Source: Deltaproteobacteria bacterium (GTDB lineage: Bacteria > Desulfobacterota > Desulfomonilia > Desulfomonilales > Desulfomonilaceae). From it: 45,484 nucleotides of DNA. The stretch is taken from contig JAJYDQ010000032.1 in assembly GCA_021777225.1 (NCBI GenBank), positions 1 through 45,484 on the forward strand, written 5' to 3'. This document shows, one piece after another, positions 8,054 through 17,215 of the stretch. Position numbers and translations under genes: made by a program. Positions within the stretch are counted from its first letter, which is position 1. Every line of letters begins with the position of its first letter. The notes below the pieces were generated by a model. It was not told where the DNA came from, did not search any database, and was given only the letters and a program-made list of their open reading frames with translations.

Positions 8054-9349
8054 TTAACTTCTAACTCTAGTTTCGACACCCTTCATGATGTCATTATAAC
8101 GAATCGTTCCCAACAGACGATCCTGACCATTTACAACAGGGATCATCCTGTAATGATACTTGGCAAACATCTCAGCTAAATCCTTGCGTTCGTCGTTCTC
8201 CTCCGCCGTAACTACAGGGGCCGTCATGATCTCGCTGATTTTTACGTCATCGGGAGCGAGAACCAGTTCACGGAGATCAACAACACCAACAAGGACGTCA
8301 TCTTCATTAGTCGCAAAAATGTAAGACAAGTTTTCAGGTTCATATGACGAACTTTTCATGGAGGACAAAACATCGCCAACCTTTGCTTCTATAGATACAG
8401 CCAGGAAAGTTGGGGACAAAATATCCTTTGCCGTGGTTTCGTCTTCTGCAAGAATGGCGCTGACCCGTTCAGCCTTTTCTCTAGGTAGCAACCTCATTAA
8501 CCCTCTGACCTGGTCATGGGGCAATACTGTGAAGAGATCCGCCAATTGATGGACCGTCAGTTCGGAGAAAACGCTACGGGCTTTCTCCCTTGTAAGGTTT
8601 GCAACGATCTGACGTTGCGCTCTAGGCTCAGTTTCCATCAATGTCTCAGCGGCCTTTTCAGAATCCAGTGAGGTGAAAATGGCCTGTTGTTCGTGGCCGG
8701 AGAGTTCTTCTAGAGCATCAGCCAAATCTTCACTCGGCAGATCCAAGAGGTCCTTTCGCGTCAAAGAAAGCGAAAGCCGATCTTTTGAAACCGCATCCTC
8801 TACAGACAAAGGTTGGACATATTTCCACGATATTAGCTGGTCTTTAATCCATTTAACTTTTCCCAACCCTATCCTGCGAAGGAACCCGTTGAATGAAATA
8901 TCCACATCAACCAATATAAGTTTGCCCATGCTTTTAACCAGGCAAACGTCGTTCACCACTTCGACCTTACGGCCATCAATGTCCAAAATAGTGCGACCCA
9001 TCAAGTGCTCATCAAGGAGAATCCAACCAGGTTGGTCTACGAAAGGAGGATATTGATCGGCCCCCTCAGGAGGCAATACAAAAATCGCATCATCCTCAAT
9101 TCGTATCACCTTCTCCCACGGTACGAATTCCGTTGGTTTTCCCCATCCATGCTCGATGTAGATCCCTACGGATTGTGGATATGGTTCGCTTAATGAGAAA
9201 ACAAGATCAGTCAACTTTCCCAAGCGGTCCCTGATCTTTCCCTTGCAAACGGGTCTCTTGATCAGTTCAGAGAAATATATTAGTTGATGGCTGCCGTTAT
9301 GTTCGGATGGCGCCTTTACCCGCAAACTACTACCGTTGAACGTGTTCAT
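8054..9349 (-). CDS. MgtE-like cytosolic sensor: PRC-barrel, MgtE N-domain and paired CBS, no channel
   Basis: The 431-residue soluble protein has two PRC-barrel-like segments (about 27-100 and 105-160), a helical MgtE N-terminal domain of repeated short helices (about 195-300, for example LPSEDLADALEEL and LPHDQVRGLMRLLP), and two CBS motifs (about 305-428). In the magnesium channel MgtE the N-domain and CBS pair bind Mg2+ and gate the pore; here the transmembrane domain is absent. It lies 16 nt downstream of the Nramp-family gene, so it probably regulates that transporter in response to Mg2+ or a nucleotide (inference). GGAGG lies 7-8 nt before the ATG. Domain calls are solid; the regulatory role is proposed from family and context. 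Confidence 0.85.
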   Translation of the reverse strand: MNTFNGSSLRVKAPSEHNGSHQLIYFSELIKRPVCKGKIRDRLGKLTDLVFSLSEPYPQSVGIYIEHGWGKPTEFVPWEKVIRIEDDAIFVLPPEGADQYPPFVDQPGWILLDEHLMGRTILDIDGRKVEVVNDVCLVKSMGKLILVDVDISFNGFLRRIGLGKVKWIKDQLISWKYVQPLSVEDAVSKDRLSLSLTRKDLLDLPSEDLADALEELSGHEQQAIFTSLDSEKAAETLMETEPRAQRQIVANLTREKARSVFSELTVHQLADLFTVLPHDQVRGLMRLLPREKAERVSAILAEDETTAKDILSPTFLAVSIEAKVGDVLSSMKSSSYEPENLSYIFATNEDDVLVGVVDLRELVLAPDDVKISEIMTAPVVTAEENDERKDLAEMFAKYHYRMIPVVNGQDRLLGTIRYNDIMKGVETRVRS

Positions 9350-9365
9350 GATTTAACCTCCGCCA

Positions 9366-10676
9366 TCACTCAAAAAGTTGTGGGAATAGCGTTTGCACGC
9401 CCAGGAGCGTAGACATAACCACTACAAGTAGAACTATTGTCCAGTTTGCAATGTTTTTCGACCGAGTGTTCACAAAATCGCCCATTACGGACCTATCATT
9501 AAGAAGCAGGAGCAAAAATACTAGCGCAGCAGGTAACACAGTAACAGCGACAACCTGCACGAACATGGTAATTGTGACCAATGGGGCCCCGGGAATTAAA
9601 ACAACAGCTCCGGATGAAAGCAACATTCCCAGATATATAACGTAGAACCAGGGAGCGTCCTTAACTTTGTGGTTCAATGAGTGGGCCCATCCAAACACTT
9701 CACCTACCGCCCAGGACGAAGACAGGGAAACACACACAGCGCCCAAAAAACCAGCGTCGAAAAGACCTATAGCAAATAGCTTTCTGGCCAACTCACCCTG
9801 TCCACCCGGCAATAAAGGTACAATCGCTTCCGCTGTCTGCGCAGCGTCCTCAATAATTATTTGCGGATGATGATAATATAACACGGCTCCTGTAGCGATA
9901 ATAATGAAGACAGCTACTAGGCATGTAAAGAAAGAACCGATAAACGTGTCCAATTGACCAAACTTGATATCGTGAACATCCATTCCTTTATCCACAACAG
10001 CGCTCTGCTGAAAGAAAATCATCCAGGGGGCGATAGTTGTGCCGATGTTAGCCAATATTATGAAGAGCATATCCTTGCTAAGTCCCCCCACTAAATCCGG
10101 GTTGTAGAACCCGCGAAACACTGCGCTCCAGCCAGGGGCTGTAGGCGTGTTCATTCCCCAGATTGCCGCAGGGATATAAACAAAGTTAAAGAGGCAAAAA
10201 AATAAAGTTACCTTCTCGAAGGTCCAATACTGGCCTGTCATTACTATAATAAATAAGACGATTGTTACCCCTAAATAAGTTAAAACAGGCGGTATGCCAA
10301 AAATACTCATCGCCGCGGTCATCCCAATGTACTCGGTTATTAGGGTCAACCAATTTACTATTGCCAGGTCCGCCAGAGAAAACCATCCCCAAAAAGGTCC
10401 AAACGCATCAAAGATGGCCTCAGCATGACCTCTTTTGGTAACGGCGCCGAGACGTACAGTCATCTCCTGAACGTAATAGGCCATGGGGAGTAGAATTATA
10501 AATATCCAAAGTAGAGAGAAACCAGTTTTGGAGCCGGTGACAGCGTAGGTGGAAATGCCGCCGGCGTCATTGTCCGCCACCATGACGATCAGTCCTGGAC
10601 CAACTACAGCCAAGAAAACGACAAATCGTTTCCAGAATCGACTCGTAAGGTGGATACTCTTGCTTAAAAAATACAT
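9366..10676 (-). CDS. Nramp (SLC11)-family divalent metal transporter, magnesium-type binding site
   Basis: The 436-residue protein has about eleven membrane helices. The TM1 metal-site motif, DPGN in classical Nramp proteins, reads DAGG here (residues 37-40). The TM6 motif that normally begins with the metal-binding Met (MPHN) reads APWM (216-219). Loss of the Met and Asn ligands with the Asp kept is what is described for Nramp-related Mg2+ transporters (NRMT), so Mg2+ rather than Mn2+/Fe2+ uptake is likely. The adjacent MgtE-like sensor agrees. GGAGG precedes the ATG at 10674-10676 by 6 nt. It heads a three-gene unit with the sensor and the 37-residue peptide. Family assignment is firm; metal preference is inferred. 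Confidence 0.88.
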   Translation of the reverse strand: MYFLSKSIHLTSRFWKRFVVFLAVVGPGLIVMVADNDAGGISTYAVTGSKTGFSLLWIFIILLPMAYYVQEMTVRLGAVTKRGHAEAIFDAFGPFWGWFSLADLAIVNWLTLITEYIGMTAAMSIFGIPPVLTYLGVTIVLFIIVMTGQYWTFEKVTLFFCLFNFVYIPAAIWGMNTPTAPGWSAVFRGFYNPDLVGGLSKDMLFIILANIGTTIAPWMIFFQQSAVVDKGMDVHDIKFGQLDTFIGSFFTCLVAVFIIIATGAVLYYHHPQIIIEDAAQTAEAIVPLLPGGQGELARKLFAIGLFDAGFLGAVCVSLSSSWAVGEVFGWAHSLNHKVKDAPWFYVIYLGMLLSSGAVVLIPGAPLVTITMFVQVVAVTVLPAALVFLLLLLNDRSVMGDFVNTRSKNIANWTIVLLVVVMSTLLGVQTLFPQLFE

Positions 10677-10829
10677 CAGTAGCCTCCGTTGTCTTTTACC
10701 TGCCGCGTGGCCCTTAGCCGCTAAACGCAGGTCGAACCAGTCTCTTTCAATAACTCAGGGAATTACCAATAAAATAAAGATATTATTAATGGCAAATTAG
10801 AATTGTAAGAGTTATCTATAAGAATTAGG

Positions 10830-11030
10830 TCAAGAACTCGCTGTAGAGCTTGGGGAAGAGCGATTCCCGGAATGCTGAGCGCCGGATGCCCAAACCGCGA
10901 GGATTTTAAGACCCTGTAGAACGAGAACGGGGCCCCGCGCTGTAGGGAAGAAGGCAGCAAGCAAAAATGCCGCTGTTTCGAAAAAAACGGGAGATAATGT
11001 AGACTTTGGAGTTGGTTTCTTGAGCTTCAC
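10830..11030 (-). CDS. Possible 66-residue protein with GTG start and strong ribosome site
   Basis: A GTG at 11028-11030 has a perfect AGGAGG 6 nt upstream and opens a 66-codon frame. The product starts MKLKKPTPKSTLSP, has a hydrophobic middle (about 16-49, FFETAAFLLAAFF and PVLVLQGLKILAVWA) and a Ser-rich end. It lies 153 nt before the Nramp-family gene in the same direction, and could be a small membrane protein or a leader peptide of that operon. The ribosome site is the main evidence; no family was recognised. The overlapping frame on the same strand at 10763-10960 has no such site. Confidence 0.42.
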   Translation of the reverse strand: MKLKKPTPKSTLSPVFFETAAFLLAAFFPTARGPVLVLQGLKILAVWASGAQHSGNRSSPSSTASS

Positions 11031-11050
11031 AGTTCACCTCCTATGTCGGA

Positions 11051-11109
11051 CCGCAAGTGGGATGCGGCAGGAAGTGAACGCTCAGATTACACTAAACGTG
11101 TTTCACGTT
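11051..11109 (-). promoter_or_regulatory. Inverted repeats upstream of the Nramp operon
   Basis: Two inverted repeats lie just upstream of the 66-codon frame. CCGCA-N7-TGCGG is at 11051-11067. The perfect palindrome AACGTG-TTT-CACGTT is at 11095-11109. The second has the size and symmetry of a dimeric repressor operator, and its place before a metal-transport operon suggests a metal regulator. Which regulator cannot be told. The remaining 290 nt to the CDF gene (11110-11398) show no gene and no clear terminator. An M-box or Mn riboswitch fold was not recognised. Confidence 0.35.
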
Positions 11110-11398
11110 GATTACCGCAAAATGTCGAGCCCGCGATCCTAGCTTTTTGGTTTTAGTATCAGGAATTTCTGGTTGCTCCATTTCGCAACAGCAACTACTG
11201 GGGCCGTCAGAATCGGTCACTTGGTAATCCTTTCTTAGAATCTTCAAAAATAGAAACGCATTAACTTTTTACAAATTTCACATGTAAATCATAAAGTCAA
11301 GAAAAAAGTGCGAGGTTATCAGAATTAATTTTTTAGGCCATTTACATGGCTCTTTGTCTACAGTTAGTTCGGATAGTCAGTGTTTTCATGTCCTTCGG

Positions 11399-12547
11399 CT
11401 ATCTGCCATCGTCAATATCTCGTGTCAGCGCTTGCCGGTCCCAAATTTGGTGGTGTATAAGTGTTCCCTGTCTATGTTTACACGATTCCTGCTCACAGTA
11501 ACGGCATTCAGACTTGGCGCATGGATCCAGGTGGACCAGAACGTCTGACATTCCTCTAAAATGCCTGGCGAAAATGGCTTCCAATTCTTTGACTTCACGA
11601 TGCGCCTCCTGAACAGATAAACTGGTTGGAACCACCAAATGGAAGTCCACATTGACCCTTTTGCCGGAACACCACGCCCTGAGCCGATGTATATCAATCC
11701 ACGTCTCTTTCTTATTAGCTGTAAGCAAATGGGAAATTTCATCGAGCAATTTGGGGTCAGTGGCGTGCATCAAACTTCCAAAAGCTTTCCTCACAAGCCC
11801 AGTGCCCCAGAAAACGATATTTATCCCGGCAGCGCACGCAATTATACCGTCAAGACGAAACCATCCCGTCAAGTAAACAAGCAACAAACCAATTAAGACT
11901 ATGACGGATGTAAAAACATCGGTCAGCAGATGCTTGCCGTCAGCTTCGAGCACTATTGATCCAGTCCTTTCGCCCACACGTAGCAGAGCTACCCCTAACG
12001 CCAAATTGCCTGTCCCCGCTGTTATTAGGAAAAATAGGCCTTCTCCAAGGTTAGGAAGATCAATTGGATGAATCATTTGTTTCAAGCCTTCAACAAAGAT
12101 CCCAACTGCAGCCACCAAAATTAGCGAACCCTCGAACCCGGCGGAAAAGAATTCTATTTTCCCATGGCCATAAGGATGATTTTCGTCTGCCGGTCTGGCG
12201 GAAACTATAACGCTTCCAAGGCCGAATCCACTAGCAACAACGTTTATAATGGACTCCAGAGCGTCAGACAGAATCGCTGACGATCCCGTTATCCAATATC
12301 CATAAAATTTTAACCCCATTATAAATGCGCCGACAGTCACCGCGGCCAGCATAATCTTAAAGTTGGACCTGAAGTCTTCCCTCTCGGATGCCGAAACAGC
12401 AATCCGGGGATTGATTTTATTGTGTCTGGGGATAGGAGTGTTGGAATTCAAATTGAAATGTCCTTTGGAATGGCTCAAGTATGCGTCAATTCCGTGAATT
12501 CTCAAGGGAAAAACGGTCAGCCATAATAGCTGAACAGACCTAAACAC
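11399..12547 (-). CDS. Cation diffusion facilitator (CDF) family metal exporter with Cys-rich tail
   Basis: The protein has six predicted membrane helices, the TM2 string SDALESIINV, the inter-helix signature HPYGHGKIEFF, and TM5 EADGKHLLTDV, whose HxxxD is the metal-site half typical of zinc/iron CDF antiporters. A cytosolic CDF C-terminal domain follows. The last 40 residues hold CAKSECRYCEQESC, four cysteines spaced 4, 2 and 4 apart with neighbouring His, a likely extra metal-sensing site. The protein should export Zn2+, Fe2+ or a similar ion with proton exchange. The frame starts at a GTG (12545-12547) with a poor ribosome site; about 60 residues precede TM1, longer than usual, so the true start may be later, such as a TTG near 12451 with AAAGGA upstream. 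Divergent from the hybrid kinase. Confidence 0.88.
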   Translation of the reverse strand: MFRSVQLLWLTVFPLRIHGIDAYLSHSKGHFNLNSNTPIPRHNKINPRIAVSASEREDFRSNFKIMLAAVTVGAFIMGLKFYGYWITGSSAILSDALESIINVVASGFGLGSVIVSARPADENHPYGHGKIEFFSAGFEGSLILVAAVGIFVEGLKQMIHPIDLPNLGEGLFFLITAGTGNLALGVALLRVGERTGSIVLEADGKHLLTDVFTSVIVLIGLLLVYLTGWFRLDGIIACAAGINIVFWGTGLVRKAFGSLMHATDPKLLDEISHLLTANKKETWIDIHRLRAWCSGKRVNVDFHLVVPTSLSVQEAHREVKELEAIFARHFRGMSDVLVHLDPCAKSECRYCEQESCKHRQGTLIHHQIWDRQALTRDIDDGR

Positions 12548-12959
12548 ATCCTAATCGCTAACTATAGGCTTTGTCATGACTTTTTTGGTTTTGTATAGCG
12601 ACCGCAGGAAGGTGAGGCTGTCCAAGTATTAGAAGCCTAGCAGCGTTAAGAGCCTCTAACTTAGTTTATTTCAGGAAATCTGTTAAAACTTGAGCCGGGG
12701 GTAGAATTAATTCTCGCGATTAATTTGGAGCAATGCTATTGTGGAAACTCAATCCTAATTGAGTGGCGGTGTCGCCCCCAGACGATTCTGAGTAATCACA
12801 TGGCAGTGTTGATTAACTCTGGTCGAGAGCCCAAAATAATTGATTAAAATTTCCTCGGCGTAACTATCTCTTGTTACGATCTTTGAATCGTTCCTATGTG
12901 GCATAACGTGATGGTTGATGTTTGCGGGCTATTAACGATGTCATTCAATTGCGGAGATT
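12548..12959. other. 412-nt divergent intergenic region with several hairpins
   Basis: No gene was found between the CDF exporter and the hybrid kinase. Perfect inverted repeats include ACTCAAT-N4-ATTGAGT (12747-12764), directly followed by GGCG-N4-CGCC (12765-12776). Also present are CGTAAC-N8-GTTACG (12859-12878) and ACGAT-N6-ATCGT (12876-12891). The last two share the bases 12876-12878 and cannot form together, as in an attenuator or switch. The region must contain promoters for both genes, but no convincing -35/-10 or -24/-12 pair could be chosen by eye. Confidence 0.4.
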
Positions 12960-15900
12960 ATGCACATGTTGCAACGTTTTAACAGCTTACGTTATCGATT
13001 GACCTTTCTGCTTGTTTTGGGCCTGATTCCATGTGTTGGGTTGATTTTGCACGGCAACATCGAACAACGTCGTCTGTCTTTAATTCGTGCCCAGGAAACA
13101 GCCCTTCAATCTGCCACGGACTTTGCTGAAGTGATTGGTTTTATGATTGAGGGGACTAGTCAAATGCTTCAGGCGCTGGCTGATGAGCCGGAAATACAAA
13201 ATCTTGATAGTCAGGCATGCTCGGAATTTTTTAACGAAAAACTCCTTAAACATGCTTTCCCAATGTATTCCAACGTGGGTCTGGTAAATCTGAAAGGAAA
13301 GCTGGTGTGTAGCGCCTTTTCAGGATTGGATACGGCGCTGTTCTCTGAGCAACCATATTTCAAAGAAGTCGTCGAAACAAAAAGATTTAGGGTGGGTCCA
13401 ATTGTAACCGGCGATCGACAGGGCAAAGGGGCGTTATCCATGGGGTACCCGGTCCTGGACAATTCCGGTTCATTGCGTGGAGTTGTCTTCGCTTATCTGG
13501 AACTGGCTTGGATCAACCACATTGCAAGTCATGCCGGGCTACCTCCCCACGCTACTCTAACAGCCATAGACAAAAAGGGAAATGTTGTCGCCCGTAGTGT
13601 TGACGCTGAGAAATGGGTCGGACGGTCCACTCCTGACTCCGAGATCATAAGAAAAGTTTTGGCCGATGGCAAAGGCCAAACTGAAGCAACGGGCATTGAT
13701 GGTGTGGAAAAGATATATGGTTTCAAACAGGTTGGTGATTCGTCGAAGAATCTTTATGTATATGTTGGCATAAACAGAAGTAAAGTCATAGCCTCGGCAA
13801 ACCGACTGTTACTTTTTGATCTGGTCTGGCTAGGAATCGCCATTCTGGTCGCTATATGTGCAGTTTGGGTTTTTACTTACCATTTAATCACACGGCAAAT
13901 GAACACATTGGTAACGGCTACCAACAAAATTGCCGGTGGGAGTTTCAACGTTCGAACCGGTATGGATCGAAATCAGGGAGAAATAGGTTTTCTTGGAAGC
14001 GCCTTTGACCAAATGGCTGAAGCCCTTCAGGATCGGGAACGGGAACGTCAGCACTCACACGAAGCGTTGCAAAAGGAAAAGCAGTTTTCGGAAATGGTTA
14101 TCGATAGCTTACCTGGAATTTTCTATCTTTTTGACGCAAACGGCAAAATGATTCGATGGAACCATAATACCGAGACGATTACAGGTTATTCTGCCGAAGA
14201 AATCTCGAAAAGCAGTCCATTGGATTTCGTACTCGAGCAGGAACGAGACCTCCTCGTCGAGCGTATCAAAGAAGCCTTGGAAACCGGGGAAGCTTCGATG
14301 GAAGCGCACTATGTAACCAAGAGTGGCGCCACTATTCCATATTATTTCACTGGAAAGGTGGCTGGTATTGATCAGAATAGAAGTGTAATTGGAGTAGGAA
14401 TTGACATTTCAGTCAGGAAAAAAGTGGAGAAGGCGCTAGAGGATAGCGAACGACTCCTCAAAACGATCCTGGCCGCTTCTCCGGTTGGAATTCATGTGGC
14501 GGACAAGCGTGAGATCAAATGGGCTAACGACGCATGGGTAAAAATGTTCGGTTACAAGGAGGCGAAAGACTTCGTTGGCCAAAGCGCCAGCATACTGTAT
14601 CAGTCTGATGAAGAATTTCAACGTGTAGGCGCCGCCCTTTATCCGGGTCTGGAACCGACAAATGTAACTGAGACCGAGGCGAAAATGAAGCGTCAAGACG
14701 GGACATTTTTCGACGCTGTAATACGAATAGCCAGGTTAAACAGCGCTGACCCGGAAAAGGAGTCTATAGTAGCTGTCGTGTCGGACGTTTCCGAAAGAAA
14801 ACGTCAGGAACGGGAACTGAGCGAGAGTGAACAGCGCTATAAAAACCTTGTTGAAACAATGAATGAAGGTTTGGGAATGTTTGATGAAAGGGGAATGGTC
14901 ACCTATGTAAACAAAAGAGCCTGTGAAATGCTGGGTTATAGCGGGGATGAGATCATCAGACGTGGTGTAGTCGCGTTTGTTTCGGAATCGAGCAAACAGG
15001 TTTTACTTGAACAGATGGCTCGGAGGAACAGTGTACCGTCGAGATCTTATGAGCTTGAATGGACTACCAAGGATAACCAGGAAATCTGTACCCTTGTTTT
15101 TGCTAAAACACTCTGGGATACGGATGGAAAATTCAAGGGTAGTGTCGCAACTATAACCGACATCACTGAACGGAAGAAGTACGAGAGACAATTACAGGAT
15201 TCCGCGAAGAAGATGAGGCTATTAATCGAGCAGGCTCCGATAGGTATCGGTATCTTTCAAAACGCAAAATACGTTTACGCAAATCCGGAGCTTGTGAACA
15301 TTTTCAATTGTGACAGTCAGGATGAAATAATAGGAAAATCTCTAACGGAATTCGTCGCTCCAGGCCATCAACGTCTATTCATTGAACGTTATAAAAGGTT
15401 TATTGCGGGAAGACCGACCAGACCGTCATACCAAATGGAAGGTTTTAAGAAGACGGGTGAACTGTTTGACGTGGTACTCTGGCCAAAGAAAATAGAATAT
15501 GACGATAAATCGGCAATTCTGGCATTTATGATGGATGTCACGGAAAACAAAAATCTGCGAGCGCAACTTATGCAAGCTCAAAAGATGGAAGCCATCGGGA
15601 CATTGGCTGGAGGCATTGCGCATGATTTCAACAATCTGCTCCAGGTAGTAGTTGGTTACTCGGAGTTGATCTTGATGGATTCGAATTTGTCGGACAAACT
15701 CAGACAGAGCGTAAAATCAATTAACAAAGTAGCCCTAAATGGAGCTGACCTGGTTAAGAGACTACTAACTTTCAGCAGGAATACCGAAACGGCCCCTGAA
15801 CCTCTGAGTCTGAACGACGAAATTGTAAACATCAAGAAGTTACTGGATCACACAATTCCAAAAATGATCGAAATTGAAATCGGTCTTCAGAAAGGATTAG

Positions 15901-16715
15901 GAACAATCAATGCGGATAGTTCACAGATAGAGCAAATAATAATGAACCTCGCTGTAAACGCCAGGGACGCCATGCCGGATGGAGGACGACTAGTTATAGA
16001 AACTGAGAATATCGTCTTGGACCAGGCTTACTGTTCCGGACACATAGAAGCGACTCCTGGTCCGTACGTGTTACTATCCGTTTCTGACTCCGGGCAAGGG
16101 ATGGACAAAAGGACAATGGAACGTATTTTTGAGCCATTCTATACCACCAAAGCTCCAGGAAAAGGTACAGGACTAGGCCTTGCAATGGTCTACGGTATTG
16201 TGAAACAGCATGGCGGCTATATAATCTGTTACAGCGAGCCTGGTATAGGGACGACTTTTAAGATCTATTTCCCTGCGCTAATTTCAGGCATGGTTTCCGA
16301 AAAACCGGCAGAAGCCTTTGATGAGCAAAGAGGGACTGAAACGATTCTCCTTGTTGATGATGAGGAACAAGTGCGGAATGTCGGAACAGACCTGCTGCAA
16401 GGGGCGGGGTACAGGGTTATTACAGCGGCAAACGCGAAAGAAGCTCTGGAATTATTCAATAACAAACATAGTAGTATAGCGCTCGTAATCCTGGATCTTA
16501 TAATGCCGGAAATGAGCGGCAAGGAATGTCTTGAGGAACTTCTCAGGATCGACCCTAACGCGAAGGTCCTTATGTGTAGCGGTTACTCGCCCAATGGCGC
16601 GGTAAAGGTAGCCATAGACGCTGGAGCCAAAGGGTTCATGAGCAAACCTTACAATTCACATGAAATGCTTGTCCAAATACGTAAAATTTTAGGTCCCACG
16701 AAACCACAAGCATAA
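12960..16715 (+). CDS. Membrane hybrid histidine kinase: Cache, HAMP, four PAS, kinase core, receiver
   Basis: The 1251 residues order as follows: TM1 (about 14-32), a periplasmic double-Cache sensor (35-275), TM2 (282-304), HAMP (306-360), four PAS domains (starting about 375, 498, 626 and 752), HisKA with GGIAHDFNN (near 880), HATPase (N box near 992, then DSGQGM and GTGLGLAMVYG), and a C-terminal receiver (from about 1126) with the phospho-acceptor Asp in LDLIMPEMSG and the Lys in FMSKPYN. It should sense a small extracellular ligand and phosphorylate its own receiver; no phosphotransfer partner is adjacent. ATG 12960 has GGAG only 3 nt away, so the ATG at 12966 (9-nt spacing) may be the true start. 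Its core closely resembles that of the kinase at 1633, a sign of duplication. Confidence 0.93.
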   Translation: MHMLQRFNSLRYRLTFLLVLGLIPCVGLILHGNIEQRRLSLIRAQETALQSATDFAEVIGFMIEGTSQMLQALADEPEIQNLDSQACSEFFNEKLLKHAFPMYSNVGLVNLKGKLVCSAFSGLDTALFSEQPYFKEVVETKRFRVGPIVTGDRQGKGALSMGYPVLDNSGSLRGVVFAYLELAWINHIASHAGLPPHATLTAIDKKGNVVARSVDAEKWVGRSTPDSEIIRKVLADGKGQTEATGIDGVEKIYGFKQVGDSSKNLYVYVGINRSKVIASANRLLLFDLVWLGIAILVAICAVWVFTYHLITRQMNTLVTATNKIAGGSFNVRTGMDRNQGEIGFLGSAFDQMAEALQDRERERQHSHEALQKEKQFSEMVIDSLPGIFYLFDANGKMIRWNHNTETITGYSAEEISKSSPLDFVLEQERDLLVERIKEALETGEASMEAHYVTKSGATIPYYFTGKVAGIDQNRSVIGVGIDISVRKKVEKALEDSERLLKTILAASPVGIHVADKREIKWANDAWVKMFGYKEAKDFVGQSASILYQSDEEFQRVGAALYPGLEPTNVTETEAKMKRQDGTFFDAVIRIARLNSADPEKESIVAVVSDVSERKRQERELSESEQRYKNLVETMNEGLGMFDERGMVTYVNKRACEMLGYSGDEIIRRGVVAFVSESSKQVLLEQMARRNSVPSRSYELEWTTKDNQEICTLVFAKTLWDTDGKFKGSVATITDITERKKYERQLQDSAKKMRLLIEQAPIGIGIFQNAKYVYANPELVNIFNCDSQDEIIGKSLTEFVAPGHQRLFIERYKRFIAGRPTRPSYQMEGFKKTGELFDVVLWPKKIEYDDKSAILAFMMDVTENKNLRAQLMQAQKMEAIGTLAGGIAHDFNNLLQVVVGYSELILMDSNLSDKLRQSVKSINKVALNGADLVKRLLTFSRNTETAPEPLSLNDEIVNIKKLLDHTIPKMIEIEIGLQKGLGTINADSSQIEQIIMNLAVNARDAMPDGGRLVIETENIVLDQAYCSGHIEATPGPYVLLSVSDSGQGMDKRTMERIFEPFYTTKAPGKGTGLGLAMVYGIVKQHGGYIICYSEPGIGTTFKIYFPALISGMVSEKPAEAFDEQRGTETILLVDDEEQVRNVGTDLLQGAGYRVITAANAKEALELFNNKHSSIALVILDLIMPEMSGKECLEELLRIDPNAKVLMCSGYSPNGAVKVAIDAGAKGFMSKPYNSHEMLVQIRKILGPTKPQA

Positions 16716-16810
16716 GACAATCCGGAAAATTAAATTGGAACCTTCCACGCTGTTCGTGGTCTGTATGGCATAGGTGATGAGACAGAAACAGCAAGAAAGG
16801 ATCTTATGGT

Positions 16811-17188
16811 ATGGATTCTATTATTGATTCTTTGATTGAACTGATTAGCGCCGCTCAAAGGATTTCAGACGTTGGGTTTGACATTAAGGCATTTCTGACC
16901 TGGAAATCGCTAGTGTTCATTACCCTGGTCAGCCTTCTCGGACCGTTTAATTATTATACTCGACAATTCTGTCGTTTCACTGCTGATTCTAGCCGCAAAG
17001 GACTTATGGCAGGAGAAGGGGTCCTGATTGCGGTTAAGGAAGAACTGTCGAAACGTGGGTTTTCATCCAAAGCGCTGGAATGTATTCCTGAGGCATGTAA
17101 GACTGGAGAGGAAAATGCGCCGTGGATCAAGCGACGGAAAAAATGGTATTCTTTCGATTCTATAAAACAAATTATGTGTAATGACTGA
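16811..17188 (+). CDS. Uncharacterised small membrane protein (125 aa)
   Basis: I do not recognise this family. The product begins MDSIIDSLIELISAAQ, has one likely membrane helix (about 31-47, SLVFITLVSLLGPF), then a basic, cytosol-like C-terminal part of about 75 residues ending KRRKKWYSFDSIKQIMCND. AAAGGA lies about 11 nt before the ATG. It follows the hybrid kinase by 95 nt in the same direction and is closed by a strong terminator at 17216, so it may be the last gene of that unit. Coding is supported by the clean frame, the ribosome site and the terminator placement; function is open. Confidence 0.62.
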   Translation: MDSIIDSLIELISAAQRISDVGFDIKAFLTWKSLVFITLVSLLGPFNYYTRQFCRFTADSSRKGLMAGEGVLIAVKEELSKRGFSSKALECIPEACKTGEENAPWIKRRKKWYSFDSIKQIMCND

Positions 17189-17215
17189 CTTGAAAATTGC
17201 CCTTTTTCTTAGAAG

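Noticed and set aside
10763-10960. 65-codon minus-strand frame overlapping the 66-codon GTG frame
   Set aside because: It lacks a ribosome site, and the GTG frame with AGGAGG is the better candidate.
11333-11353. GCCAT-N4-ATGGC hairpin as terminator of the CDF gene
   Set aside because: On the CDF strand the stem is followed by an A-run, not a T-run, so it does not fit a rho-independent terminator.
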